Below are positions 32,657 through 43,904 of a stretch of 64,000 nucleotides of DNA, in pieces. Position 1 is the stretch's first letter, and each line of letters opens with the position of its first letter. Both the position numbers and the translations under genes were made by a program. Below the pieces are notes generated by a model. That model saw only the letters and a program-made list of their open reading frames with translations, had not been told where the DNA came from and searched no databases. The stretch covers positions 558,001 to 622,000 of the forward strand of contig JANFAH010000028.1 of assembly GCA_024663395.1 (NCBI GenBank), given 5' to 3'. Source of the DNA: Pisolithus tinctorius. Taxonomy: Eukaryota; Basidiomycota; Agaricomycetes; Boletales; Pisolithaceae.

Positions 32657-35639
32657 TCATGCAGCAATGACCAGGCAAACATCACATAATGGAAGCTGAG
32701 TCCCATCCTCTAATACCACCCCTTTCAGGGATTTCTTAGTTTGACATTTATTGATGCAGTGAATTTTGCCTTGGAGCATGCCCTTCAGTATTAGGCAGAA
32801 CTGACCAGTACTTGTCAGGTTGGTGAGGGACAAGTCACATGCCAGAATAGTGTGGTGTTCGATGATGGTGCTTACTGTGCTTGAGGTCACAGTAACCGAC
32901 ACATGCCCAGGAGGTGCCACACCATGCTTCTCCGAAAAGAAATGATTTGGAATGGTGGTGCAAACCACCCACTTGCCCAGGGTCCCATGATTGTAGGCAA
33001 GCCTTACTCTCAAGCAGACATACCACTTGCTGAAGTTACAAAAGTCATTGTCAAAGAGCCAGGACATGCATCCTAAACAACAAAGTCAAGAGAATGTGTA
33101 GCAAGAGGGGGGAGAGAATCGACATACTGTAGTCAATGGTTTGTTGCTCCTGCTCACTGTGATGTTGTGGATTGACATCATCGGGAGTGGTGACCCAGGG
33201 GTTGCTTGGACCTGGATCTGCTGAGGGATTTTCACTTGGCAGCAGAGGCGGAGTGGTGCTGCGACATTGAGATTGAGTTATGAAACACCTCTGTCACATA
33301 TGGTTGAATGCCACCAAGCACGAGGGACCTAGTGGTGTCCCATCAAGCAAGATGCCAAATCTAAAAAGGAAATATCAGCACATGACCCCTAGCAATGAAG
33401 TGACTTACCTGGAGGCAACTGCAGTATTTTTGAATGTCATGGCACCAGAATGGATTGCAACTGTACATGAAGTTCAGCCTACTGATCGCAGCATCCCACT
33501 GTATCCCTTATTTGGACCCAAGATGATCCATACTTCACATCCAATATGTCATTCTGCATCACAAAGGGAGTAGTCCCTTAATTTAGCACAGAAATTAATA
33601 GGGATGTTGTGCTATGATGCCTTTAGAGATGGGATGACAGGCAAAGTAGAACCACGTACCCATGGACCGTCTTCAGACTCCAGTGTAAGGGTTGCGGTGA
33701 TCAGGTTGACACTGCAAACAACTCCTTTGACATCTACAGCAGGACCCTGTATGACTTGTATTAGGTCACCTTTAGAAACATCCCACCCCTTCTCCTTTGA
33801 GAACTGCAGTGTTGGTTGAGCTGTCACTTGGATGTCATCCAAGCTGACAATGATCACCTCCTCATTGTCAGCCCCATCACTGTCACTGTCCTTACTGGGA
33901 ACCTCTGGTACTTGAGCCTTGGACTTGCCTTTGTCCCCCTTGGCATCTTCGTCATCGAATGCCTTTTCGATGTGCCATGTGACCCATATTTGTCTGAGGC
34001 TGTGGGAGAAGTATTGCACTCAGCCTGCAAGGCCCCTGTAGGGTCCGCTGATGATACATACCATGTCCCTGGGCTCTATGAAGTGCTCTTCAACTGGGGG
34101 ATGGTGTCACAGTTGATCATGGGGGTCTCGGTTGGGATAGCTCAGCAGCACTCTGTGTGATGCTAGGAAGATCATAGGGATGTCCATCTATGAGCAAGCA
34201 TTAGCAAAGGATTTTACTCCAAATACCCTGACTTGCCTGTTGTCTGCTGTTGCCACACAAAAGAGCCATGTCCTCGATCACATCGACACTGAATACCATG
34301 CCCTCAAAGCCATGATGAGGGCTGGCAATGATGTCTACTGAATCGCCACTGCGAAACTTGTGTTTGAAGTCGTGAATTGAAATCTCCAGAGATGTAGGCA
34401 ATTCCAGAGTAGGATTATCCAAACAAACAATCACTGATTCACCTTGGACATCCATCGCAATGTATGCTACCTCATTGACAACTCCCTGGCCTGAATCTTT
34501 CCACAATCTCCTACCTGCCACCTTTGAGTGGAGAAATGAGTCAAGGTATGTGCAACCAAAGTGGGATCCACATCTGACACAATGAACAATGCAATTTGCT
34601 CAGGAGTAGGCAAGCTCACCGGCTTGATGTTATGCCTCTGAAAACGCCTGTGAAGAAGGCCGCAGTGGTACTGAGACTGGAGGCAGTGGGCGATAGTACG
34701 CCCCTCTGGACTCAGGATAAGGATTACCTCCAGGCCATGTTGGCAGGCCAGGTCCATGTCAAAAAGCTCCTGGTGGGCTGCAGAGTTCTCACCACTGGAG
34801 ATGTAGGGCAAATTCCAAGGAATGACGAGAAGGTACACCAAGTTGTCTTCGATGCGCTTTACATAGGCAATTTCATTCTTGAGACCACTTGTTAACAAGT
34901 GAACCCAAGAGTGAACAGGTATGTCGCTGGGCTGCACAAAGGGTTCCATTTCTTCCATTGGTACTGGCATGATCTGTGGGACAAGATTGGTGTGTGAAGG
35001 GGGAAGCCTGAGTCAGACATCTTGCATGCTGGGAGCTTCCACATAAATGTGGTGAGGGACCAAATGGAAAGTCTTGCATTTTAGGCCTTCCAGCTTGAAG
35101 TGCTGGAGGACAAATCCTGCAGAATGAGCTAATGGAGACCAGGTGAGTTCCCAAGCAAAGGAGTGAAGAGGAGACAGGACATAGCAGAGGGCAGCATGAC
35201 CTTGAATACTCTTGGCTGAGTCCGATTCATACCCGCCTCCATATGACCTTTGACACTGTGAACTGGGCCCTGCTGATGTGCCTTCGCCCTCGACCCTTCT
35301 GCACTCCCCTCACCACTGTAGCGATGAAAAAGGCTTTCAAGCTGTTGAGTCAAATTTGCACGCCCCGACAGAGCTATCTTGGTCACCCTTGGACAATGGT
35401 TAGCTTTGTCATCTGGTTTGTCTTCCTCTTTGTCCTCTTTGTCCTCTTTGTTCTCCTGTGCAGAAATATCCAGATATTGGGAAGTGGACTTGCTCATTCT
35501 TGGACGCTTTGCTGGGTGTAGAGAGCAGTGGGATCTGCACAAGCTTTTGCCTGATTGAGTGGTTAGTGAGGGATCCAAAACTGAAGGTGAACATTAGCTT
35601 ACGAGTCTGCGATGAAGGAGCTTGGGGGGAGAGGACCAC
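32657..35639 (-). CDS. TE-E cargo: KOW/Spt5-like protein
   Basis: A long minus-strand gene in several exons. The N-terminus (35600-35270) has SKSTSQYLDISAQENKEDKE, a basic/acidic stretch like Spt5 N-termini, then LTQQLESLFHRYSGE. The middle exons have SWVHLLTSGLKNEIAYVKRI (34970-34870), HRRFQRHNIKPVSLPTPEQI, VDPTLVAHTLTHFSTQRWQV, FRSGDSVDIIASPHHGFEGM and LIQVIQGPAVDVKGVVCSVN, which are KOW-type motifs. The C-terminus (33067-32657) is CNFSKWYVCLRVRLAYNHG to LPLCDVCLVIAA. Spt5 is a transcription elongation factor, but this diverged, repeated version is a known type of multicopy gene in mushroom genomes with unknown role. A few frame breaks lie at the exon joins. Confidence 0.62.
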
Positions 35640-36096
35640 ATGGGAGACGTCACCTGCAAGATACAGTATGAATTGGTTTATGAAATTTCTTTGAGAAATT
35701 TACTTACGGGAGGAAGAAGCCTGAGCAGGGGGGGCATCGTGTGCACCTGGAGGATGTCAGTAAATCGTGAGGATTTAAAGATCTACTTACTAGAAGGCTC
35801 AACGACGCCATGCTCAGCCATGGCTGCCCTAACAACCTCAACAGCGGTACCCTCCCAAGACACTTCGAATACTTGGTTGAAGATGGACTTCCACTTGTTG
35901 AACTGGTACCTGTCACTGAATTTCTCCATCTCTGTCAAGAAATTGGCGAAGGAGAGGCTATCATCAGCTGCCCAATGCAAAACCAACTGCCATGCAACTA
36001 ACGAAGCAATATAAGGCAACGAATTCCACTATTTGAGGGGGGGGCACTAAGCTTGGCAAGCAGAACTGCTATTGTCCTGGACAATAGGACAAAAGA
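35640..36096 (-). other. Possible exon or remnant upstream of KOW gene
   Basis: The open frame 35783-36019 (VAWQLVLHWAADDSLSFANF, MEKFSDRYQFNKWKSIFNQV) looks like natural helical protein but I do not recognise it. It could be the start of the KOW gene or a separate gene. Confidence 0.3.
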
Positions 36097-37085
36097 CAGT
36101 GTCTTTTGATGTGGACAACAGGATGGAAGAATGGTCTAGGGGTATGTAGTCAGATCGATAATGGAGTAAGCAGCATACACTGTGCTTATCTTCATGGAAT
36201 GCACTTCATATTGTTGCTTCTAAGCCATCGCCTCATGTATACCCAACTTTATTATATCTTCATCTACATCTACACTCGTATTATAGGATTGTTCAGCTCA
36301 TGTCGAATGTTTAAATCGATGACAGCCACAGTATGAACCACTGTTGATAGCAATCATTTGAAGTTTAAGTTTTGTGTTGACGGTCACATCGCACCATCAT
36401 CGCAGACTACTATGAATATTGATCTAATTCTAGTTCTAGTTGCAAAGGCTACTATCAATATTGATGTAAATCTAATTCTAATGCTACAGTGTCTAACACT
36501 AGAGTGGTGGGCTGTGAGCGAAGATGGTTAATAGAATGCCAAGTATTGAGAAGTGATGACTTACCTGTCAGTGGTGGAAAAAGGGAAAAGGTGTTTGTGA
36601 GAAGAGTTGTCATTGATATACTGAATGCAACTCACAATCACATGGTAGCCACAGCAAAGATCGCCACCACTAAAGATGAGCGCATGATTGTGAGTTGCAT
36701 TCAGTATATCAACAATGACTTTTCTCATGAACATCTTTTCCCTCTTTCCACCACCTACAGGTAAGTCATCATTTCTCAATACTTGGCATTCTATTAACCA
36801 TCTTCGCTCACAGCCCACCACTCTAGTGTTAGACACCGTAGCATTAGAATAATTAGAAATATATCAGTATTGATAGTAGTATGTAGTATTTGCAAAGACA
36901 GTGCAACCATCAACGCAAAAACATTCATCATGAGCCAAATAATCTATAATATGAGTGTAGATGAAGATATAATAAAATTGCGTACGTGCATTCAATAAAG
37001 ATAAGCAGTGTATGCTGTTTACTTGGTTATCAATCTGACTATATACCCCAGGACCATTATGTCTGTGCAGGTCCCTGTAACCCAT
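36097..37085 (+). repeat. Foldback repeat FB2 (full palindrome)
   Basis: The outer arms pair AATGGTCTAGGGGTATGTAG (from about 36131) with its approximate complement near 37029-37056. The arms continue through ATTTTATTATATCTTCATCTAC and TTCTAATGCTAC.. to a near-perfect inner hairpin (about 36505-36655 and 36685-36825). Total about 0.95 kb. FB1 has the same parts, split by TE-F. Confidence 0.75.
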
Positions 37086-37360
37086 GACGTCGCATACCTG
37101 TCACCACGCCCAGGTTGGTCTTAATTTAATCATTTACACATATCTAGGCCTTCCTACCCGATTAGCAGCCATCATGGCAACAATTTTTTATTGTTTTTCA
37201 ATCGGAATGCATGTTTCCAAACGGCTTGACAACCAATTGTCAAGGTCATGAAGCTAGAAACCCAATGTTGTCAAGATGCACATGAGTGAGTTCAACCTTA
37301 ATCCAAATGCAACTCCAATCCATATTGTCTAAAATAGCACCCATTCATTTTTTCCTGTTG
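37086..37360. other. Non-coding sequence repeated at 44330-44600
   Basis: TGACGTCGCATACCTGTCACCA.. through CAGCCATCATGGCAA and CCATATTGTCTAA matches the sequence after FB3 at 44320-44600 closely, so FB2 and FB3 share a longer right flank. Confidence 0.6.
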
Positions 37361-37542
37361 TCACACACCAAAGGTGTTTGGTGAGGTGGACATGGATACA
37401 GCTGATGAATGGAGATGAAGACTATAGCTCTCATGCGAAGAAGGACAGCCAGAAATGTCAGCAGTCATCCCTTGCACAAGAACGAGTTGTCAATGCCAAA
37501 GAAAAAGAAGGGAGCAAGTTAAGCACTGGTCAAAATTCTTAA

Positions 37543-38211
37543 GTGCCCATGTACGGCATTCCAGTTTTCGACATATCTCTGCCATTTCTGCAGATACCGA
37601 AACCATTCCCATACTCGCTTGTAGTGTTCAGCCACGCGATCCTACCTTCCAAAATTGGAAAGGATTTGCCCACTCCACACATTTCTACAGCACTCCCTCC
37701 AAAAGACATTCATTTCACTAACTCTTCTGATATGGCCACCTCCACATCAATCATTTCACTTGTCCCCTTTGCTAGGGACCATGGCTACATATATCTACCA
37801 GGAGTTCCTACCAGCTTCTGTCCTGAAGCATCCTGGTACATCCCACCCTTGTCTGCCCCCTCTCAGCCCATCCAGCTTGGACAGCATGTTCTTTTTGTCA
37901 GTATGACCTCTAGGAGGACATTCTTTGGTTGCCTCAGGTCTGTCATTCGCTTGGAAAGGTCTTATGAGGTTGTTTCAGTCTCTCCAGTCCAAGAAGCATA
38001 TGGATCCTTCCTCCCTGCTCCCTGCAACGTCTTCATATCAGTCTTGTCCATCATTCTCCCAAAATTGCGACAGCTACAGTATAATCTACTGTTCTCCACT
38101 CTCCCTGATCGCATCCATGACAAGTACAATGCACATCTTGCCTCATTATTGCAAGATACAGCAAAAGACGCTCCCCCTTCATCCTCTCTTCCATCAGAGC
38201 CTTGTTCATGA
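37543..38211 (+). CDS. X ORF in X4 (222 aa, intact)
   Basis: Starts MPMYGIPVFDISLPF and ends SSLPSEPCS, the same length as the ORF of X2 with roughly one residue in ten changed. Blocks HGYIYLPGVPTSFCPEASWY, LGQHVLFVSMTSRRTFFGC, AYGSFLPAPCNVF and QLQYNLLFSTLPD are kept. No known domain is recognised. The ORF is upstream of and on the same strand as the TATA box, so it would need its own promoter in the 180-bp leader or readthrough from outside. Confidence 0.6.
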   Translation: MPMYGIPVFDISLPFLQIPKPFPYSLVVFSHAILPSKIGKDLPTPHISTALPPKDIHFTNSSDMATSTSIISLVPFARDHGYIYLPGVPTSFCPEASWYIPPLSAPSQPIQLGQHVLFVSMTSRRTFFGCLRSVIRLERSYEVVSVSPVQEAYGSFLPAPCNVFISVLSIILPKLRQLQYNLLFSTLPDRIHDKYNAHLASLLQDTAKDAPPSSSLPSEPCS

Positions 38212-38702
38212 AGTTTTTATTTGCTTCACTGAGAGGATGGTTTGGGGGGGAAAGTTGCGATCCCCTATGCTCCTGTCACCCCACAGACCCCCAAGGCTTG
38301 ACCCCTGTTGACATCTGACTCACCCTGTCTGCTTTTGGATGTACTGTATCGGTATCAGATCAGTGCTGCCTCTCTGTCATCCCACTTTGGCCCAAAGGAG
38401 ATCTCTTCAAGATGTGACATGCACAGCCTCCCCCTAATGTGATTCCAGTGCGCTTTCCCAGTTCCTGACATTACTTGACTCATACTTTGACATTCTGACT
38501 GTCCTTGACTCACCTATTGCCAATACTTGCCAATCTTTTGACTTTGCTTACTGGTTCTTCGCTTTTTGGCTTACTTATCCTTACCAATGTTTACCAATGC
38601 TTTCCAAGACAATTACCCATCACTTACATTCCTTACTCATCAGTTACCAATCACTTACCAAGTGTTTGCACCTTGTTTTCCATAGGCAACGCCCCTGTAC
38701 TG

Positions 38703-38710
38703 TATATAAA
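38703..38710 (+). promoter_or_regulatory. TATA box in X4
   Basis: TATATAAA inside GTACTGTATATAAATGACTG. The same motif is kept at the matching place in X1 and X3 (TTTATATACTGTGG on the plus strand). Confidence 0.5.
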
Positions 38711-39173
38711 TGACTGTACTTAGATAGCTGAAAAAAAAGGAGAAGAAGATGTCAGAGAGCCCCTCTTGCTCACATTTCATCAACTCTCAGTAAATCATTC
38801 ATCAGCTTCAATAGTTGAGACTTTATTAAGGGACTAGCTATCATCTACTTCACTTATCATTGTCTATTATCAATATACTTTGCTCCAAGCCCTTCCTGAG
38901 CTCAGTGCAGCCTAGGACATCGAATTAAGTCATCATCCATCCATCTGTAGGCTGACAGCAGTCTACTCCACACAATCTATCGCATTCTTGCTCCCTCTTC
39001 ATCAGGAGCACCCCCAACCCTCAGCACTCATCTTTGAGTGTTGTAGTTCACAAAAACCCTCCCAAATCAAAGGTTCTACCATCTAGGTACTGCATAGGCA
39101 CACCACCACTCGCTCATTTTGTCTTTTGTGTTGGTTTTGGTTGGTTTCCACCACTGAACCTCACTTTGACTCA

Positions 39174-39576
39174 CACTGTGCCCTTGTGGAGGTCCCCCCA
39201 CCTGTCAATGCATTGCATATATATCGCCCTTCATGGTGCCTGACAATGGGTGCGCTCACCTCATTCCTACGATGCTTCCCATTAATACAGCTCTTCCCTC
39301 AAGTGAAAACAAAAGCCCACAGTTGTCAAGTTGGTCTACAGTATTACAAATAAGGCTAGTATCAAGCCAGGAGTTAGGTCCCTTCCATATATAGTGCAAG
39401 GGGGGGGGACTTGTGGTAGATTCAGTCCCTACTCCTGCAACCAGTGTGAGTTGATAACCCCAAACCCCTGTAGTGAACACTGAACTGACTGTCAACGATT
39501 CAGCATGCTTCCTGCTCAAACAGAAAGCCGCTTCATAAGTTCAGGCTGTCACCCTGCTCATTGTGAGTAAAATTCT
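39174..39576. other. Sequence between X4 and the membrane-protein ORF
   Basis: No recognised gene. A GGGGGGGG run lies near 39402. A minus-strand ORF (39256-39519) has no known domain. Confidence 0.45.
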
Positions 39577-40173
39577 GTGGTTCTACAACCTGCATTCATG
39601 ACTGGATTAGGCATACATGCAAGAAACATCCCTGTACAAGGTGCCAGACCAGGTGTCCCTCGTGCGAAAGTTGGCATTTGGTCTGCATTTTCCTCCAGCT
39701 TCATGGCATTTTGTGCCCTGCTCTTTTTCACCTACCTGGTAGACTTGGCTTCCTTCATTCTGTCCCTGATGCTAGGTTTCTGCAGTGTGTTAGTTTGCTT
39801 GTTCTGTATGTACAGTGGCTCAAAAAAGTGTCCCAATGTTTGGTGATTTTGGAAAGAGTTGAGATTTACGAGAGAGCCAATAGGAATTAGTTCAAACTCC
39901 TGCAGGACGAAAGGTAGTACTAACCGTTTCCTTGACAACAAGGGCTTGCTTATGTAATTTGGTTGACATGCCACCAAGATATAACCATTTTAAAATGACA
40001 TGTCATTGGGACACTTTTTTGAGCATGATCTTGTCAGTCATTATTTAGTAAATAACATAAAGATTTGACAACTTCTGAGGGATTTTTTGCTTGAACCCTG
40101 ACTGATTATGTAATGTACATAATCCTGAGCCATAAAAATGGCTTGGGTCCCACTCAGCTAACCCTACTTCACC

Positions 40174-40515
40174 ATGAAATGCATTTTTGCCTTTGCTAGA
40201 GCAAATATCCACCTTCTTTCTGAATCTGGCCTTTCTGCTCATCAAATCTCCTCCACAACTGGTCAGGGGAGCTCTACTGTGGCCAGGGTCATCAAAGAGT
40301 TCCAGCTAGATTAAGGAAAACCTCAAACTAGGACATCCTTACCGGCCTTCTTCTCCTGGCAGAGGAGAATATTCACCAGTATGACCTCTGGAAGAGCTGA
40401 AAATGCTGTCCAGGCTGCCCATATAATGTGTGTGGCTGTTCCCTCTCCTGTCACTTCCCAAACTGTTTGCAGTGTGCTCAATTCTGCATCCTTGAAGGCT
40501 GTAGTCAAGCAGGAG
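40174..40515 (+). pseudogene. Tc1 transposase N-terminal half, left arm
   Basis: From ATG 40174: IHLLSESGLSAHQISSTTGQ and STVARVIKEFQLD form the first helix-turn-helix, then a stop. After it come TSMTSGRAENAVQAAHIMC, PVTSQTVCSVLNSASLKAVV, the second DNA-binding region. The arm ends at KQE. Confidence 0.8.
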
Positions 40516-41038
40516 AATTATTCTGCAAACACTTCCCTACCATTTTCCACACAAATTTCCTTACATCTGGTCCAATACTATTGATCTTGGGCTCAACTGA
40601 CCAGATGACCCTAGTGCAGTCATCCACAGTCCAGTTTTGGTGCTTAAGAGCAAAGGAAAGTCACTGTTGTGTATGCTTGCAAGACAAGAGTGGCATCTCC
40701 TGCTTGACAATCACCTTCAGGGATGCAGAATTGAGCACACTGCAAACAGTTTGGGAAGTGACAGGAGAGGGAACAGCCACACACATTATATGGGCAGCCT
40801 GGACAGCATTTTCAGCTCTTCCAGAGGTCATACTGGTGAATATTCTCCTCTGCCAGGAGAAGAAGGCCGGTAAGGATGTCCTAGTTTGAGGTTTTCCTTA
40901 ATCTAGCTGGAACTCTTTGATGACCCTGGCCACAGTAGAGCTCCCCTGACCAGTTGTGGAGGAGATTTGATGAGCAGAAAGGCCAGATTCAGAAAGAAGG
41001 TGGATATTTGCTCTAGCAAAGGCAAAAATGCATTTCAT
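40516..41038 (-). pseudogene. Tc1 transposase N-terminal half and DDE start, right arm plus spacer
   Basis: The same N-terminal region on the minus strand from 41038, continuing past the arm into the spacer as FALKHQNWTVDDCTRVIWSV, EPKINSIGPDVRKFVWK. The first DDE acid region (WSDE in relatives) reads WSVE. It ends in inverted sequence of the other arm. Confidence 0.8.
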
Positions 41039-41471
41039 GGTGAAGTAGGGTTAGCTGAGTGGGACCCAAGCCATTTTTATGGCTCAGGATTATGTACATT
41101 ACATAATCAGTCAGGGTTCAAGCAAAAAATCCCTCAGAAGTTGTCAAATCTTTATGTTATTTACTAAATAATGACTGACAAGATCATGCTCAAAAAAGTG
41201 TCCCAATGACATGTCATTTTAAAATGGTTATATCTTGGTGGCATGTCAACCAAATTACATAAGCAAGCCCTTGTTGTCAAGGAAACGGTTAGTACTACCT
41301 TTCGTCCTGCAGGAGTTTGAACTAATTCCTATTGGCTCTCTCGTAAATCTCAACTCTTTCCAAAATCACCAAACATTGGGACACTTTTTTGAGCCACTGT
41401 ATGTTGTATTACTCATGTGGGGTGCAGCCCTTGGTATTGAACTCCCAATAGAGGAAGTAGCAAAGTAACAC

Positions 41472-42771
41472 TATCTAGACCATATGTAAACATCACCTAT
41501 GCAAACATTTGGCGATGATGGCAATAATTGGTGTGCATAGTTTTCATTATGAATGTTTGATTCTCATTTCATATTTATTTAGGTTTGACTTTGTTATCTT
41601 GGTAAAGGCATGATGCTGGCGACGACAATTGTCTTGTGCATTTTCTGCAATGCCCTGTGCTGACAATAACAATCTTACCATATAACATCTCCTATTGTAG
41701 CCAATTTTCACCACACACATGGCAGATCCTACTCGTCACATGAAGCGTTCCCACAACCATCTCCATCCCTACATGCATTGCCCTGGTTCATCGTTATCAG
41801 CCTCCACCCCATCTGCATGCTCGTGCTCCTCCTGGCTGGTCCGATGCAGCACAATGGTCTGGGGTGCTTCTGGTAACTCTGGTGTGCAATGAAATTTGAA
41901 TGCCTGATTTTTGATGAACATACACAGCAGCTAGTGGGAGCGACAGTACTTCTACACAAGCAACACAGTATTTCAGTGCTACCTCCAGCAGTGCACTCTT
42001 GCCTTCCCTTGACACTGGTAAGTATTGTTACTACACTCAATCCACTTCACCTCAACTCAACATCATTCCAAGATACCAATATCCAGTCTTCTGCTAGCTC
42101 AGGCAGTGAGTATCTACTTTTTTCAATCTATTTTGCCTCAATCGAATGTCATTCCAAGATACCCAGTTGTCTTTGGTTAATCTTGAAGCCTGCAACATTA
42201 GTATAGTGCAGCGCCACTTAGCAGATTTCCAGGGACCGATGGATGAGAAATTCTGCAATGATATTGAGTGTGTAACTGCAGATGCCATTGGTTTAGCTTT
42301 TGGAATCATGCAGAGGTGCATGAGAAGGGTAGGGCATCCTTTGTCTTGACTGTGTCTCTGCTTAGTGCTTCCTTGACAGCTTTCCAAAGTTGCTCCCCCA
42401 CATAATGACAACTCCTGCAATTCCACCCAGGTCTGTTTCTCCACCCTCCTATGTTATGTTCTATCTAAGATAATGTGCCAGCAGCAGGAGCAAACAGAAT
42501 CAGTAGCGTCGAAGCAATTGTTCATTCCTGGTGCATGGTGCCAATCAGATGTCTGTTGTTAGATCAAGGTACAAATCATTATATTAGGGACAAACCAATA
42601 AGAAAAATACAGAGAAGCATGGCATTCACAACCAGGCAACTAACTCCACACAATGAGAATCCCATCATGATTGATTGATTGGAAACAATGATGTGGGTAA
42701 CAATAACAACCTGCCTGTCTCATAAATACTCTCATAAATTCCTCCCAGTGACTGAATCAAACTGAATCCCC
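41472..42771. other. 1.3 kb without recognised gene in TE-E
   Basis: Short ORFs occur on both strands (for example 41889-42206 +, 42146-42349 +, 41729-42040 -). They have mixed hydrophobicity but none matches a family I know. It may contain remnants of a cargo gene. Confidence 0.4.
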
Positions 42772-43602
42772 ATGCCTCCTGTCAGGTCACAACATGCAAG
42801 GTCTCAATCCATTCCCCCCCTTGTTCCCCACCCAGTGGAGATTTTACCCTTGTTATCCTCACAGGCCAAGATGGTGTATCAGCAGGTCTGGCATGTCATA
42901 GTGGTAGCAGAGCAAGAAATGAGCCACATGAGCCATCAGACCTCTTTAGAGAATAGAAAGGAGCTATGTAGGGCGCAGTCACCCCAGTCCAGCCAGATGT
43001 CTGCTTGGGATACACCCAAATCGCCTTGGCCACAGTTGCCCAATCAGGATACACCCAAATCGCCTCAGTCACCAAAGACAGTCAGTTTCGCCAGTGTTGA
43101 TGTTGGGGAACCATGATCTTCGCCTTCACTGTCAGACTCCTCACTCACCAGCCTTGAGTCTATTGAGCTTACCACTAAAATTTGGAAACCACCCAGTGAG
43201 GTAGGCCACCCAGGAAGGGGTGGATACAACCTTGAGGAGCACTTGCGATGGAGTGATGATGAGATGCATAAACTCAAGGTATGTATGTCTTTGACAATGT
43301 GCTTCATTAACTAAGGTAAGACCTGGCAGCGAGTCATCCACACTGCAGTGAAGAAGTATCTCGATACAACGAAAAGCAGGAGCTACCAGGATTTCAAGGC
43401 TGTTCAGAAAGTCACAGGCATTGTAGGTTATTTATTGTGTCCAGAGGGAATTTACTCACTCATTTTAGGCCAGGCAACGGTTCCCGCGACTCGAGGACTA
43501 TGAGCACTGTTGGCCTGTTATCAATATGATCCACCTTCACCTCAAGTACCTTTCATCAAGGCACCGGCAAAAGATAAGAAGAGACTCCTCACCTGAGTGA
43601 AC
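42772..43602 (+). CDS. TE-E cargo: GGY-x-LEE family protein, unknown function
   Basis: Exon 1 starts MPPVRSQHARSQSIPP and has a DTPKSPWPQLPNQDTPKSPQ repeat. Frames or exons then give SEVGHPGRGGYNLEEHLRW, AVKKYLDTTKSRSYQDFKAV and, after an intron at about 43423-43467 (GTAGGT..TTTTAG), RFPRLEDYEHCWPVINMIHL with HLKYLSSRHRQKI, ending near 43602. Proteins with GGY-x-(L/V)E, (L/Y)LDT-(T/S)KS and a YE.CWPV block followed by LKY are multicopy in Agaricomycetes and lie near Plavaka/KDZ-type elements. The segment near 43100-43140 needs a frame change, so an intron or frameshift is there. Confidence 0.55.
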
Positions 43603-43904
43603 TGTCCAACTCAAACTGTAGGTGAGTAGTCAATGTGCTGGATACAGCCAACCCCAATAACTTGTACCTTTGTGCCTAGAATCTATCATACATGTACATC
43701 TCGCACAAACTTACAGCTATAACCTGCATACCCATTTATATGCCCTATTGTTTAGATGACTGCATGTCATCTTGCATGTTGTCTCATATGAATGTGATGA
43801 CATTTTCATTTTGGAATACTCTTTAGAGCACGTGATAACATTGAAACTTCCATGGCATGGTTATATCAGTGGTAAGCTTATGCCACCTAACGGGAGCACG
43901 TGAG

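Larger units (their letters stand above)
37361..39173 (+). mobile_element. Unit X, copy 4 (X4)
   Basis: 1813 bp on the plus strand, from TCACACACCAAAGGTG to CTTTGACTCA. The flanks TGTTG and CACTG do not match. Layout: short leader, 222-aa ORF (37543-38211), a stretch with many TTACYMA motifs (about 38500-38680), TATATAAA at 38703-38710, and a 460-bp downstream part. This looks like U3-R-U5 of a very long LTR, but a non-autonomous transposon is not excluded. Confidence 0.82.
39813..41399. mobile_element. Tc1-like element with 703-bp inverted arms (foldback)
   Basis: The ends are CAGTGGCTCAAAAAAGTGTC and its complement, flanked by TA (39811-39812, 41400-41401), as for Tc1/mariner elements. Each arm (39813-40515 and 40697-41399) is the 5' half of the element including both N-terminal helix-turn-helix regions of the transposase. 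The 181-bp spacer holds the start of the DDE domain. The 3' half is missing. Confidence 0.9.
39577..41468 (+). pseudogene. Membrane-protein ORF interrupted by a Tc1 foldback
   Basis: Residues from the left part (PVQGARPGVPRAKVGIWSAF, then hydrophobic MAFCALLFFTYLVDLASFIL, LGFCSVLVCLFCMY) continue in the same frame after the Tc1 element as VVLLMWGAALGIELPIEEVA and stop at 41468. The join is at the duplicated TA. Two to three membrane helices are evident; the N-terminus is uncertain (a possible 3' splice site TTAG is near 39611). The family is not recognised. Confidence 0.5.

Noticed and set aside
40045..41167. Identical 66-aa ORFs at 40045-40245 (-) and 40967-41167 (+)
   Set aside because: They are antisense to the Tc1 transposase N-terminus and duplicated by the palindrome.
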